From Noviherbaspirillum sp. UKPF54 (GTDB taxonomy: Bacteria > Pseudomonadota > Gammaproteobacteria > Burkholderiales > Burkholderiaceae_D): DNA of 64,000 nt. The stretch lies in the NCBI RefSeq assembly GCF_007874125.1, contig NZ_CP040128.1, positions 3,224,001 to 3,288,000 of the forward strand, in the 5' to 3' direction. The translations under genes were made by a program, and so were the position numbers. Shown here one piece after another: positions 8,272 through 18,260 of this stretch (positions within the stretch are counted from its first letter, which is position 1; every line of letters starts with the position of its first letter). The notes under the pieces were generated by a model. The model saw nothing but the letters and a program-made list of their open reading frames with translations, searched no databases and was not told the DNA's origin.

Positions 8272-8850
8272 ATGCCTAACAACACCTTGGATAAAGCCGC
8301 CCTGCGACGCGTGTTGCTCGCGAACAGACAAGCAATCGCCGCAGAAGTTCGGCAGCAATGGGATGCCGCCATCGGCGCGCGCATGCTCGCTTGGTGGAAT
8401 GCCAATCCGGTGGGCAGCCTCGGCGTCTACTGGCCGATCCGCAACGAGCCAGACCTGCGCGGGTTGTACCAGGACTTGGCGCGCCAGGGCGTGCGACTGG
8501 CGCTGCCGGTGGTGACGGCGCGCGACGCGCCATTACGCTTTCTCGGCTGGCAGCCGGGCGATGCTCTGGTCAGGGATGGGTTCGGCGCGATGGTGCCGCA
8601 GGAGACGGCCGATGAAGTCAAGCCGGACGCACTGCTGATACCTTGCGTCGGATTCAATCCCGGCAATTTCCGTCTTGGCTATGGCGGCGGCTTCTACGAC
8701 CGCACGCTGGCGGTCATGCCGCGCCCGCTCGCCGTCGGGATAGCTTATGAATGCTGCCGCGCCGAATTCGATGTCGATACGTTCGACATTGCGCTGGATG
8801 TGATGATCACCGAACAATCGCCGGTGGAGGGCGAGCCGCGACACGCTTGA
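8272..8850 (+). CDS. 5-formyltetrahydrofolate cyclo-ligase
   Basis: The 192-residue protein is of typical length. It has the N-terminal basic helix (LRRVLLANRQAI) and the conserved block LIPCVGFNPGNFRLGYGGG followed by FYDR, which forms the ATP/substrate loop. It converts 5-formyl-THF to 5,10-methenyl-THF using ATP and returns folate to the one-carbon pool. That pool also feeds the MetF enzyme encoded convergently 38 bases downstream. In many proteobacteria this gene follows 6S RNA, but the 74-base space here is too short for one. Confidence 0.93.
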   Translation: MPNNTLDKAALRRVLLANRQAIAAEVRQQWDAAIGARMLAWWNANPVGSLGVYWPIRNEPDLRGLYQDLARQGVRLALPVVTARDAPLRFLGWQPGDALVRDGFGAMVPQETADEVKPDALLIPCVGFNPGNFRLGYGGGFYDRTLAVMPRPLAVGIAYECCRAEFDVDTFDIALDVMITEQSPVEGEPRHA

Positions 8851-8888
8851 GAGCGAGTCGCGGCAGCGGATGCGTCAGCCGCAGGGTG

Positions 8889-9728
8889 TCAACGCGAGGA
8901 ACCATTCAGGCGACGGCAGATTTCCGTCGTCGCGGCAGCCTGGTTGAGGGTATAAAAATGCAGCCCCGGAGTGCCGCCGGCGAGCAGCCGTTCGCACAGT
9001 GCCGTGACCACATCCAGCCCGAACGCCTTGATCGACGCGGTATCGTCGCCGAAGCTCGCCAGCTTCAGGCGAATCCAGCGCGGAATTTCGGCGCCGCACA
9101 TGTCGGAAAACCGCATCAGCTGCGAGTAATTCGTGATCGGCATGATGCCGGCCACGATCGGCACCGTCACGCCGGCCTTGCGCGCTTCCTCGACAAAACG
9201 GAAGTAGGCATCGGCATTGTAGAAATACTGCGTGATCGCCGCGTTCGCGCCAGCCTGCACCTTGCGCGCGAAGCTTTGCACGTCGTCCTGCGGTGAGCGC
9301 GCCTGCGGATGCATTTCCGGATAAGCCGCCACTTCGATGTGGAACCAGTCGCCGGTTTCAGCGCGGATGAACTCGACCAGCTCGTTGGCATAGCGCAGCT
9401 CGCCGGAAGCACCATAACCGCTCGGCAGGTCGCCGCGCAAGGCGACGAGGCGTCGGATGCCGTTGGCCTTGTATTCATTCAGGACCGCGCGCAGGCTGTC
9501 GCGCGAGCTGCCGATGCAAGACAGGTGCGGAGCGGCTTCATGGCCTTCGCGTTTGATCTCGAGTACGGTTTCGAGCGTACCTTTTTGGGTCGAACCGCCT
9601 GCGCCGAACGTCACTGAAAAATATTTCGGTTTCAGCTCCGCCAGCCTGGCGCGCGCGGCACGCAGCTTTTCCACGCCTTCCGGTGTCTTGGGCGGGAAAA
9701 ACTCAATGCTGAAGTTCTGTTGTGTCAT
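8889..9728 (-). CDS. metF: 5,10-methylenetetrahydrofolate reductase
   Basis: The 279-residue TIM-barrel flavoenzyme starts with SIEFFPPKTPEG, the family signature including the catalytic glutamate. It continues with SVTFGAGGSTQ, LSCIGSS and ALRGDLPSG. It reduces methylene-THF to methyl-THF for homocysteine methylation. The start codon lies one base past the stop of the holin-like gene (TGACATG), so the two are translationally coupled. metF is the last gene of the operon that begins with the SAH riboswitch and ahcY. Confidence 0.97.
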   Translation of the reverse strand: MTQQNFSIEFFPPKTPEGVEKLRAARARLAELKPKYFSVTFGAGGSTQKGTLETVLEIKREGHEAAPHLSCIGSSRDSLRAVLNEYKANGIRRLVALRGDLPSGYGASGELRYANELVEFIRAETGDWFHIEVAAYPEMHPQARSPQDDVQSFARKVQAGANAAITQYFYNADAYFRFVEEARKAGVTVPIVAGIMPITNYSQLMRFSDMCGAEIPRWIRLKLASFGDDTASIKAFGLDVVTALCERLLAGGTPGLHFYTLNQAAATTEICRRLNGSSR

Positions 9729-9729
9729 G

Positions 9730-10068
9730 TCATTTCAATATTAGGGAAGACAGCGCCCACGAAATCAGGCTGTACAGGATCGCTCCGCCGAAGGCCGACC
9801 AGAATCCGGTCACATGGAAACCGCTGACGAAATTGGCCACCAGCCAGAACAGCAGGGCATTGATCACGAAGATGAACAACCCCAGCGTCAACACTGTGAC
9901 GGGCAGCGTCAGCAGCACCAGGAGGGGGCGGATCAGCACGTTGACCAGGCCCAGGATCAGCGCGGCGACAAGGGCGGCGCCAAAGCTCTCGACCCGGATC
10001 GACTGCATCAGGTAAGGCAAAGCAAACAACGCGGCGGCATTGATCAGCCAGGTTACGAGCAAACGCAT
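9730..10068 (-). CDS. Small four-helix membrane protein, phage-holin-like family (PF04020 type)
   Basis: The 112-residue protein is almost wholly hydrophobic, with four predicted membrane helices (about 5-23, 30-58, 63-83, 88-110). The pattern LILGLVNVLIRPLLVLLTLPVTVLTLGLF is cut here to its core features: N/R/P in the second loop as in the 4TM holin-like family. Despite the family name there is no phage context. It sits between ahcY and metF in the SAH-riboswitch operon. CGGAGGCG precedes the ATG. Its function is unknown; the position suggests a link to methyl-cycle physiology or simple hitch-hiking. Confidence 0.85.
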   Translation of the reverse strand: MRLLVTWLINAAALFALPYLMQSIRVESFGAALVAALILGLVNVLIRPLLVLLTLPVTVLTLGLFIFVINALLFWLVANFVSGFHVTGFWSAFGGAILYSLISWALSSLILK

Positions 10069-10167
10069 TTTCGCCTCCGATCTTCGGACAATCCGGGCTG
10101 GCCGCTGCGCGGCCCGCCCGCCTTACTTCGTGCCTTGCCCCTTCAGGCGAAGGGGCGGCCGGCCATC

Positions 10168-11589
<1,422 letters not shown>

Positions 11590-11627
11590 CACGCCCTCCT
11601 TTCCAGAAAAAGATAGAAAAAAGTAAC

Positions 11628-11708
11628 GTGAGCGCCGTTGCGAAAAAGAATCCAAGCCTGACACGGCTACATAAATGTATAAGTAAGCCGTGCTGCAACG
11701 CTCCTTGG
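11628..11708 (-). promoter_or_regulatory. SAH riboswitch controlling ahcY
   Basis: Read leftwards, the leader contains every conserved block of the SAH riboswitch. CCAAG at the 5' end pairs with CTTGG. The block GGAGCGTTGC follows, then an extended hairpin GCACGGCT/AGCCGTG. CAGGCTTGG comes next, and finally GCAACGGCGCTCA, which forms the pseudoknot with GGAGCGTTGC. These match the Ralstonia-type aptamer core as I know it. The element starts about eight bases after the -10 box and ends about 40 bases before the ahcY start codon. In this class SAH binding raises expression. The poorly conserved apical hairpin is longer than in the minimal aptamer. Confidence 0.95.
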
Positions 11709-11715
11709 AACGGGA

Positions 11716-11721
11716 ATTATA
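11716..11721 (-). promoter_or_regulatory. -10 box of the ahcY operon promoter
   Basis: A perfect TATAAT on the minus strand lies so that transcription would begin near 11708, the first base of the SAH riboswitch. No good -35 is visible at normal spacing (TTTTCA at a 15-base spacer is the best). The promoter lies immediately downstream of the M14 peptidase stop codon. Confidence 0.7.
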
Positions 11722-11754
11722 CCGCAGTTAAAACGTTGAAAATCCCAACGTGCG

Positions 11755-12672
11755 TCAACGAACTGCTTTCGCCACCCCGCCCTGCCGCGGCGATGCATCG
11801 GCTTCCTGGGCCACCTGCGTTCGTTGCGGCACATTGCGCGCGATCCAGCCGAGCATGTCGAACCAGATGCGCTTCACCTCGGCTTGTGGCGGCATCGCCA
11901 GCGCGTTGGGCAATTCGATCGTAATCACGGGGACGTTCTTGTGCACGCCGCTATAGTTGCCCAGAGATCCGGGGTAAACGCCGACCGGGCTGAGATGCAG
12001 GCGCCCGAAACGGCGCGGCGCCGGCGCCGGACCATCGAAATCGAGCACGCCGAACGGCGCATGCACCGAGATGATGACATGCGGTCGGAAACGCTCCATT
12101 TCCTCGTTCAGCCAGCGGGTTTCGGGTTCGGACAACGGCGCCGCGCCGGGAAAGCGGCGCGGGTCGCTGCGTGTCACCCTTGTCCAGTAGCGCGGCGCGT
12201 CGTTCTTCCAGCCGGGGGTCGGGAAATTGCGGTTCAGGTCGACGCCGTTGGCGTTGACACGCTGCGGCTTGGGCGCGAGCAGACCATCCGGGTTCACCAC
12301 CGGCGCAACCTCCCATTCGAAGTTACGTGCCGGTGCATTCTGCATCCACTGCATCCACTGGAACACAATGGCTGCCGCCGTGAGTTCGTCACCGTGAATG
12401 CCACCCAACAGCAGCACGCGCACCGCTTCCTTGCGAGGGCCACTGCTTTGGGCCGCCGGAATAACGCGCTTCAGGATGGGGAACCCCTTCTGAGACAGCG
12501 CGCCAGTCGGTTTTAGCGCACTTTGCTGACAATCTGCCAAGGAGACATCCGGCAGACGGTCGCTCAGGCGCTTGCACCAGTCGCCCGACTGCGGCGCCAC
12601 GGCATTGCCGCCAAAGGCGGACAGACACCATGCCATTCCGATTATTGCAGTAGTGCAACGAAGTAGTCGCAC
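11755..12672 (-). CDS. M14-family zinc carboxypeptidase, periplasmic
   Basis: The protein has 305 residues. A signal sequence of about 23 residues is followed by a zinc peptidase domain. Zinc ligands are H93 and E96 in GGIHGDE and H204 in ISVHAPFG. The carboxylate-binding pair is N147-R148 in VDLNRNFP, and the catalytic glutamate is E253 in TIELP. All key residues are present. The closest known type is MpaA-like murein peptide amidase, but a general carboxypeptidase is possible. It lies between metK and the ahcY promoter on the same strand, with a 127-base gap behind metK containing a strong hairpin. Confidence 0.88.
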   Translation of the reverse strand: MRLLRCTTAIIGMAWCLSAFGGNAVAPQSGDWCKRLSDRLPDVSLADCQQSALKPTGALSQKGFPILKRVIPAAQSSGPRKEAVRVLLLGGIHGDELTAAAIVFQWMQWMQNAPARNFEWEVAPVVNPDGLLAPKPQRVNANGVDLNRNFPTPGWKNDAPRYWTRVTRSDPRRFPGAAPLSEPETRWLNEEMERFRPHVIISVHAPFGVLDFDGPAPAPRRFGRLHLSPVGVYPGSLGNYSGVHKNVPVITIELPNALAMPPQAEVKRIWFDMLGWIARNVPQRTQVAQEADASPRQGGVAKAVR

Positions 12673-12746
12673 GATGAAATCAACCTCTTACGCAGCACTT
12701 GCCGCAGAAAAACTCTATATTACTAATCGCACGCAACAAATGCTAC

Positions 12747-12772
12747 GGGGCGCCTCGTTCGGGAGGCGCCCC
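12747..12772. terminator. Strong hairpin between metK and the M14 peptidase gene
   Basis: GGGGCGCCTC (12747-12756) and GAGGCGCCCC (12763-12772) form a perfect 10-bp stem with a 6-base loop, 28 bases past the metK stop. The T run (GTCGTTTTTT) is on the plus strand, although no rightward gene ends here. Leftwards, in the direction of metK, the tail is only GTAGCATTTG. It may still end metK transcripts, or it may stop rightward antisense transcription. Confidence 0.6.
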
Positions 12773-12799
12773 GTCGTTTTTTATGCAACGCAAGCGCTA

Positions 12800-13963
12800 T
12801 TACAGTCCAGCCGCCGCGCGCAGCGCCTGGGCCTTGTCGGTGCGTTCCCAGCTGAATTCCGGCTCTTCGCGACCGAAATGGCCGTACGCGGCAGTCTTGC
12901 CATAGATCGGACGCAACAGATCCAGCATCTGCACGATGCCTTTCGGGCGCAAGTCGAACAATTCCTGCACCAGCATGGCCAGATGCTCGTCGCTCACCTT
13001 GCCAGTGCCGAAGGTCGTCACCATCACCGAAGTCGGCTTGGCGATGCCGATTGCATAAGAAACTTGGATCTGGCAGCGCTTGGCCAGGCCCGCCGCCACG
13101 ATATTCTTCGCGACATAACGGCCGGCGTAGGCTGCGGAACGGTCGACCTTGGACGGATCCTTGCCGGAGAATGCGCCGCCGCCGTGCGGTGCCGCGCCGC
13201 CGTAGGTGTCGACAATGATCTTGCGTCCGGTCAGGCCGCAATCGCCTTGCGGGCCACCGATCACGAAACGGCCGGTCGGATTGATCAGGTAGCGCGGATT
13301 CTTCATCCACTCCTGCGGCAGCACCGGCTTGATGATCTCCTCGATGGCCGCTTCCTCGATCGCCTTGTGCGTCATGTCCGGGCTGTGCTGGGTGGACAGT
13401 ACGATGGTATCGATCGCCACCGGCACGCCGTCAACATAGCGCAGCGTCACCTGGGACTTGGCATCCGGGCGCAGCCACGGCAGGCGGCCGTCCTTGCGCA
13501 GCTGCGACTGGCGCTCGACGATGCGGTGCGCGTAGTAGATCGCGGCCGGCATCAGTTCCGGCGTCTCGTCGCAGGCATAGCCGAACATCAGACCCTGGTC
13601 GCCCGCGCCCTGATCCAGATCCAGCCCCTTGCCCTCGTCGACGCCCTGCGCGATATCCGGCGACTGCTTGTCATAGGCCACCAGCACCGCGCAGCTCTTG
13701 TAGTCGATGCCGTAGTCGGCATTGTCGTAACCGATGCGCTTGATGGTATCGCGCGCAACGCCGATGTAATCGACATTGGCGTGCGTGGTGATTTCGCCGG
13801 CGAGCACGACCAGGCCGGTATTGCACAGCGTTTCGGCGGCGACGCGCGCCTTCGGGTCTTGTGTCAGGATGGCGTCGAGGATCGCGTCGGAAATCTGATC
13901 GGCGACTTTGTCGGGATGACCTTCAGAAACGGATTCCGAGGTGAAGAGGTATTCATTTGCCAT
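12800..13963 (-). CDS. metK: S-adenosylmethionine synthetase
   Basis: The 387-residue protein carries the full set of family motifs: the SVSEGHPDK start with the methionine/ATP-site residues, [12 protein letters not shown], and [16 protein letters not shown] with the phosphate loop. It makes SAM from methionine and ATP in the cytoplasm. The ATG at 13963 has AAAGGAG at good spacing; an in-frame ATG 16 codons upstream would lie inside the leader and is unlikely. The leader can fold so that both the ribosome site and this ATG are base-paired (see 13961-14025). Confidence 0.97.
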   Translation of the reverse strand: MANEYLFTSESVSEGHPDKVADQISDAILDAILTQDPKARVAAETLCNTGLVVLAGEITTHANVDYIGVARDTIKRIGYDNADYGIDYKSCAVLVAYDKQSPDIAQGVDEGKGLDLDQGAGDQGLMFGYACDETPELMPAAIYYAHRIVERQSQLRKDGRLPWLRPDAKSQVTLRYVDGVPVAIDTIVLSTQHSPDMTHKAIEEAAIEEIIKPVLPQEWMKNPRYLINPTGRFVIGGPQGDCGLTGRKIIVDTYGGAAPHGGGAFSGKDPSKVDRSAAYAGRYVAKNIVAAGLAKRCQIQVSYAIGIAKPTSVMVTTFGTGKVSDEHLAMLVQELFDLRPKGIVQMLDLLRPIYGKTAAYGHFGREEPEFSWERTDKAQALRAAAGL

Positions 13964-14025
13964 CGCAGGCTCCTTTAAAGATTGTTGTCGACCTTGTCGC
14001 GGCCAACTCAATGAGCCTGCGACGC
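13961..14025 (-). promoter_or_regulatory. Candidate riboswitch-like leader of metK
   Basis: On the leftward transcript the arm CGUCGCAGGCUC (14024-14013) is complementary over 12 bases, with one G-U pair, to GAGCCUGCGAUG (13972-13961). That second arm includes most of the ribosome site and the whole start codon. An exclusive alternative exists: GUCGC (14023-14019) can pair with GCGAC (14000-13996). This leaves GGCUC in its loop free to pair with GAGCC of the ribosome site, which is an H-type pseudoknot layout like SAM-II, SAM-V and SAM/SAH switches. The sequence does not match the SAM or SAH classes I can recall. Ligand binding is inference. Confidence 0.6.
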
Positions 14026-14168
14026 TTTAGCGAAATTTGTAAGCCGCCTCGCAAGTTGTCTGATTAACTCGGCGGAAGAATTCGGTGCGAGAACAAGGAC
14101 TGCCGGCGCACCAATATGCTATTTTACGCGTCTGGAAAAAAACCTCAAATTTTCTCGTTGCGTTTTTG

Positions 14169-15023
14169 ATGCTCGTCACTCTCTTTCGCCTGCTTTCGGT
14201 ATTGCCATTGCCGATGTTGCATGCAATCGGTTCCCTGCTTGGCTGGCTGGTCTACCTCGCATCGCCCTCCTATCGGCATAGACTGAAAGACAACATTTTG
14301 CGCGCCGGATTTCCGGGTGCGCTGCACCAGGCGATCGCCGAAGCCGGCAAAAACATCCTTGAACTGCCCTTCATTTGGTGCGCGTCGCCGCAGCGCGTGC
14401 TTGGCAGTGCAAAAATCGAGAATTGGGAAATCGTGCAAGCGGCACTCGACGCGAAGCGCGGCATCGTTTTCTTGACGCCGCATCTGGGCTGCTTTGAAAT
14501 CACCGCGCAGTACGTCGCGACCAAGACGCCGCTGACCGTGATGTACCGTCCGCCGCGCAAGCAGGCCTTAAAGCCGCTGATCGAAGGCGCCCGCGCCCGC
14601 GGCGACTTGCGGCTGGCGCCGGCCACTCTGGCCGGCGTGCGCACTTTGTTGAAGACCCTCAGGAGCGGCGGGCCGATCGGCGTGCTGCCGGACCAGGTGC
14701 CGCAAAACGGCGAAGGCGTCTGGGCCGACTTCTTTGGCAAGCCGGCCTATACCATGACGCTACCGGCCAAGATGCAGCAAATGAGCGGCGCGCCGATCAT
14801 CCTGGTCTATGCGGAACGCCTGCCGTTTGGGCGCGGCTACCTGATCCGCTTCGTTCCGTTCGATGAGCCGCTGGGCGACACGCCGCAGCAGCAGGCGCGC
14901 GCGATCAACGCCGCGATGGAACGCCTGATCGCGCGCTGTCCGGCCCAGTACTTCTGGAGCTACAACCGCTACAAGACGCCGCCGGGCGTGGCCGAGCCGT
15001 CCGCGCCGAAGGAAACCGCATGA
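14169..15023 (+). CDS. Lipid A biosynthesis (LpxL/HtrB-type) acyltransferase, first copy
   Basis: The 284-residue protein has an N-terminal membrane anchor (LFRLLSVLPLPMLHAIGSLLGW) followed by the acyltransferase domain. The catalytic HX4E is H105-E110 in TPHLGCFE, and later blocks are GVLPDQVPQNGEG and FFGKPAYT. These are typical of late acyltransferases that add secondary acyl chains to lipid A on the inner membrane. No clear ribosome site precedes the chosen ATG, and a longer form from 14085 is possible but lacks family similarity in its extra residues. The last four bases (ATGA) overlap the next acyltransferase gene. Confidence 0.9.
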   Translation: MLVTLFRLLSVLPLPMLHAIGSLLGWLVYLASPSYRHRLKDNILRAGFPGALHQAIAEAGKNILELPFIWCASPQRVLGSAKIENWEIVQAALDAKRGIVFLTPHLGCFEITAQYVATKTPLTVMYRPPRKQALKPLIEGARARGDLRLAPATLAGVRTLLKTLRSGGPIGVLPDQVPQNGEGVWADFFGKPAYTMTLPAKMQQMSGAPIILVYAERLPFGRGYLIRFVPFDEPLGDTPQQQARAINAAMERLIARCPAQYFWSYNRYKTPPGVAEPSAPKETA

Positions 15024-15883
15024 GACTGCTGCTGGGCTTGATGTGGCTGCTGCACTGGCTGCCCCTGCCGCTGTTGGGCCGTCTCGGGGAAGCGATCGGC
15101 TCGCTGCTGTTCATCGCGGTGCGCTCGCGCCGCCGCATCACCCTGACCAATCTGCGCCTGTGCCTGCCGCACCTGCCGGAAGATCAGCGCCGCATGATCG
15201 CAAAACGCCACTTCCAGGCCTATGCGCGCAGCATATTGGAGCGCGCGGTATTGTGGTGGGCGCCGGCGGAGCGCCTGAAACGCCTGATCGTGATTGAACC
15301 CGAACTGCCGCTGGACGCGATGCGCACGGGCCCGACCATCCTGCTCTGTCCACATTTCGTCAGCCTGGATGTCGCAGCCGTTGCAATCACGCTGGAAACT
15401 TCCGGCTGCACGATCTATGCGGAGCAGAAAAACAAGGTGTTCGACGAGGCGCTGCGCAAGGGCCGCTCGCGCTTTCACCCGGTGCGCCTGTTTTCCCGCC
15501 CCGACGGCATCAAGCCGATCATCCGCGCGATGCGCGAAGGCCTGCCCTTCTTCATGCTGCCGGACATGGACTTCGGGTCAAAGGATGCGGAATTCGTCCC
15601 CTTCTTCGGCATTCCGGCAGCCACCCTGACGGCGACCGCTCGCTTGGCGGCGGCTACCGGCGCCAAGGTGATCCCGGTGATAGCGACCTTCCTGCCGGAA
15701 TACCGCGGCTGGAAAGTGCAGTTTTATCCGGCGTGGGAAAATTATCCAGGCCCGGACATGATCGAGGCGACGCGCCGCATGAATGCATTCATCGAAGAGC
15801 GCGTGCGGGAAGCGCCGGCTGAGTATTTCTGGGCGCATAAGCGCTTCAAGACCCGGCCGCCGGGCGAGCCGGGATTTTATTGA
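15020..15883 (+). CDS. Lipid A biosynthesis-type acyltransferase, second copy
   Basis: The 287-residue protein is a diverged paralogue of its upstream neighbour. It has an N-terminal membrane anchor ([17 protein letters not shown]), catalytic H112 and D117 in CPHFVSLD (HX4D), and [10 protein letters not shown] where the first copy has GVLPDQVPQ. Start and stop overlap as ATGA, so translation is coupled. The pair may add two different secondary acyl chains, or one may act on ornithine lipids or another lysolipid. dapF begins 16 bases downstream. Confidence 0.9.
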   Translation: MRLLLGLMWLLHWLPLPLLGRLGEAIGSLLFIAVRSRRRITLTNLRLCLPHLPEDQRRMIAKRHFQAYARSILERAVLWWAPAERLKRLIVIEPELPLDAMRTGPTILLCPHFVSLDVAAVAITLETSGCTIYAEQKNKVFDEALRKGRSRFHPVRLFSRPDGIKPIIRAMREGLPFFMLPDMDFGSKDAEFVPFFGIPAATLTATARLAAATGAKVIPVIATFLPEYRGWKVQFYPAWENYPGPDMIEATRRMNAFIEERVREAPAEYFWAHKRFKTRPPGEPGFY

Positions 15884-15899
15884 TTTCTATAATCGACGC

Positions 15900-16751
15900 A
15901 TGAAACTCAAATTCACCAAGATGCATGGCGCCGGCAACGACTTCGTCGTGATCGACGGGATCAACCAGCAGATCGACTTCACACCGGCGCAATGGCAGCA
16001 GCTGGCTGACCGCCGTTTCGGCGTGGGCGCCGACCAGATGCTGGTGGTCGAAAAGCCGCAATCAGCGGACGTCGATTTCCGCTACCGCATCTACAACGCC
16101 GACGGTGGCGAGGTCGAGCAATGCGGCAACGGCTCGCGCGCGTTCGTCAAATTCGTCACCGACAAGGGCCTCACCGACAAGCGCACGATCAGGGTGGAAA
16201 CCATGTCGGGCGTAATCGAGCCGCGACTGGAAGCCGACGGCAGCATTACGGTGGACATGGGCGCGCCGGTGCTGGAACCAGAGCGCGTACCGTTCAACGC
16301 GACCGGCTTGCAGGGAAGGCGCGAAGGCGACGACCTGCTCTGGCCACTCGACGTCAATGGCAAGACTGACTGGTTCTCCGTGGTTTCGATGGGCAATCCG
16401 CATGCCGTGCAGGTCGTCGACGATGCGCAGGCTGCCGCCGTGGAATTGGACGGCCCGGCAATCGAGCATCATCTGCGCTTCCCCAGGCGGGTCAACGCCG
16501 GCTTCATGCAGATCGTCGATCGTCACAGCATCCGGTTGAGGGTATTCGAGCGCGGTGCGGGCGAAACACTTGCCTGCGGCACCGGCGCCTGCGCTGCCGT
16601 TGTCGCCGGCATCCGGCGCGGCCTGCTGGACTCGCCAGTGAAGGTGGCAACGCGCGGCGGAGAGTTGTCGATCGCCTGGGCCGGCCCGGGCAATTCGGTC
16701 ATGCTGACGGGTCCTGCAGTCAGCGTATTCGAAGGCGAAATAGAGCTGTGA
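15900..16751 (+). CDS. dapF: Diaminopimelate epimerase
   Basis: The 283-residue enzyme interconverts LL- and meso-diaminopimelate for lysine and peptidoglycan synthesis. Both catalytic cysteines are present: C75 in [10 protein letters not shown] and C226 in [10 protein letters not shown]. The N-terminus [12 protein letters not shown] is the family signature. The start is set by that motif; an in-frame extension upstream overlaps the acyltransferase gene and is not part of the protein. It is convergent with the Sel1-repeat gene, three bases apart. Confidence 0.97.
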   Translation: MKLKFTKMHGAGNDFVVIDGINQQIDFTPAQWQQLADRRFGVGADQMLVVEKPQSADVDFRYRIYNADGGEVEQCGNGSRAFVKFVTDKGLTDKRTIRVETMSGVIEPRLEADGSITVDMGAPVLEPERVPFNATGLQGRREGDDLLWPLDVNGKTDWFSVVSMGNPHAVQVVDDAQAAAVELDGPAIEHHLRFPRRVNAGFMQIVDRHSIRLRVFERGAGETLACGTGACAAVVAGIRRGLLDSPVKVATRGGELSIAWAGPGNSVMLTGPAVSVFEGEIEL

Positions 16752-16754
16752 CGC

Positions 16755-18260
16755 TCAGTCGCCAAGCAATGTCTTGAGCCGGTACAGCCGCTGACGGTAA
16801 TTGCCTTCGGGCCCGTCCGGCCCGCAATCGAGCTGCTCGAACAAGCGCGCCACACGATCGAGCAGTTTGCGCTCTTCCGCCGTCTGCACCAGAATCAGCC
16901 TGCGCTTGCTATGCGGATGGTGCGCCCGGATATCGACGACCAGGCAATGCCCGCAGTCCGCCGCCGGGAGATCGATCAGCAATGCCTCGCTGCGCGCCAG
17001 CCCGAACAAGGCTGCCAGTTCGATGCGCGCGGCAAGCAACGGGTACAGGTCGGCTCCATCATGCGTCAATTGCTGCATCGCTGCCTTGGCCCAGGCAGCT
17101 GGCGTTGCACGTACGGCAACTTGGTCAAGCAGGCGGCGCGCCTCCTCGATTCCTTGCGAAACAGCTTTTTGCAGCCAGTAAGCGGCACGCACGTCGTTGC
17201 CTTCATGATGCCTGCGCGCACGCCAGGCGCCGCTGCCAAGCTCCAGTTGCGCGATGCCATGCCCGGCCTGCGCGGCCTTTTCCAGGTAGCGCTGCGCCTC
17301 GGCCAAGTTACGCTGCGAGCATTCCGGTTTCAGGTAGATACGCGACAGGGCATACCATGCGTTGACCGCCCCCTGCTCGGCAGCCAGCGACAACCAGCGG
17401 ATCGCCTTTTTGTAATTGGCCAGGCCAGAGATGGAGGACAGGCGACGGCCGCTTTCATCCATCCGGGCGTACCACAGCCCCAGCGCGCACTGCGCCTCGC
17501 GATCGCCCTGCTGCGCAACGATTTCCCAGAAGCGCACCGCCTCGGCGGGATCGCAGGTTCCTCCTCGATACAGTGCGTGGGCACAGCGCGACAGCAGATC
17601 GAGGTCGCGCACCTCCCATTGCCGGCTGCTCTCGGCATGCTGATCCGCCAGACGGCGCGCCAGCGGCAAGGCCCATTGCAGAAATGCCGCGTAATCTGCC
17701 GTGGCCCAAGCATGATCGGCTAGCGCGTACTGCGCCTGCACGACGCCGCTCCTTGCCGCGCGCTGCGCCCATTCCAACATTGCTTCATTATCGGCGGGAG
17801 ACGCCGCCTGCACTGCCGCGCTGGTGCCATGCTGGCCAATGTGTTGCGCCAGCAACCACTGCGCCTCGGCGATGCCCGCCTGCGCCGCTTCCTGTAATGC
17901 CCGCAGCGCCTTCTGTCGCATTGCGTCGCTGACGACGCCGCTGGCTTGCCCCAGCAACAGCTTGGCCAACACCAATCCGGCTTGCGCCACGCCGGCATCG
18001 AATGCGCGCTCGTACCAGACGCACAGCTTGGACGGTTCGCTGACCTGCTGAACGGTTTCGAAGGGAACATGGCTGCCTATAAGCAGCCATGCATCTTTTT
18101 CATTTTGCTGTGCGGCACGGTCAAGCCAGTACAGGGCCGTCGGCAAGCTCTTGGGCAGACCGGCCCCGCCAAACAAATAGCGCTCACCCAGCTTCAGCTG
18201 CGCGGAAGCTTGGCCTGCACGCGCCGCGCGAATAATCAGCAACTCTTCACGATTGGCCAT
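16755..18260 (-). CDS. Sel1-like repeat protein
   Basis: The 501-residue protein has no signal peptide. It consists mostly of alpha-helical Sel1/TPR-like repeats from about residue 12 to 385. Typical units are AQLKLGERYLFGGAGLPKSLPTALYWLDRAA and AQCALGLWYARMDESG, each with the A-x-x-x-LG-x-x-Y pattern. The last 110 residues are non-repetitive and contain ADCGHCLVVDIRAHHPHSK. Sel1 proteins act as scaffolds or adaptors; the partner is unknown. With the porin it separates dapF from DUF484-xerC, genes that are adjacent in many gammaproteobacteria. Confidence 0.85.
   Translation of the reverse strand: MANREELLIIRAARAGQASAQLKLGERYLFGGAGLPKSLPTALYWLDRAAQQNEKDAWLLIGSHVPFETVQQVSEPSKLCVWYERAFDAGVAQAGLVLAKLLLGQASGVVSDAMRQKALRALQEAAQAGIAEAQWLLAQHIGQHGTSAAVQAASPADNEAMLEWAQRAARSGVVQAQYALADHAWATADYAAFLQWALPLARRLADQHAESSRQWEVRDLDLLSRCAHALYRGGTCDPAEAVRFWEIVAQQGDREAQCALGLWYARMDESGRRLSSISGLANYKKAIRWLSLAAEQGAVNAWYALSRIYLKPECSQRNLAEAQRYLEKAAQAGHGIAQLELGSGAWRARRHHEGNDVRAAYWLQKAVSQGIEEARRLLDQVAVRATPAAWAKAAMQQLTHDGADLYPLLAARIELAALFGLARSEALLIDLPAADCGHCLVVDIRAHHPHSKRRLILVQTAEERKLLDRVARLFEQLDCGPDGPEGNYRQRLYRLKTLLGD

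Noticed and set aside
9730..10068. Prophage remnant because of a holin-like protein
   Set aside because: The family is widespread in chromosomes and the neighbours are methyl-cycle genes; no lysis, capsid or integrase gene is present.
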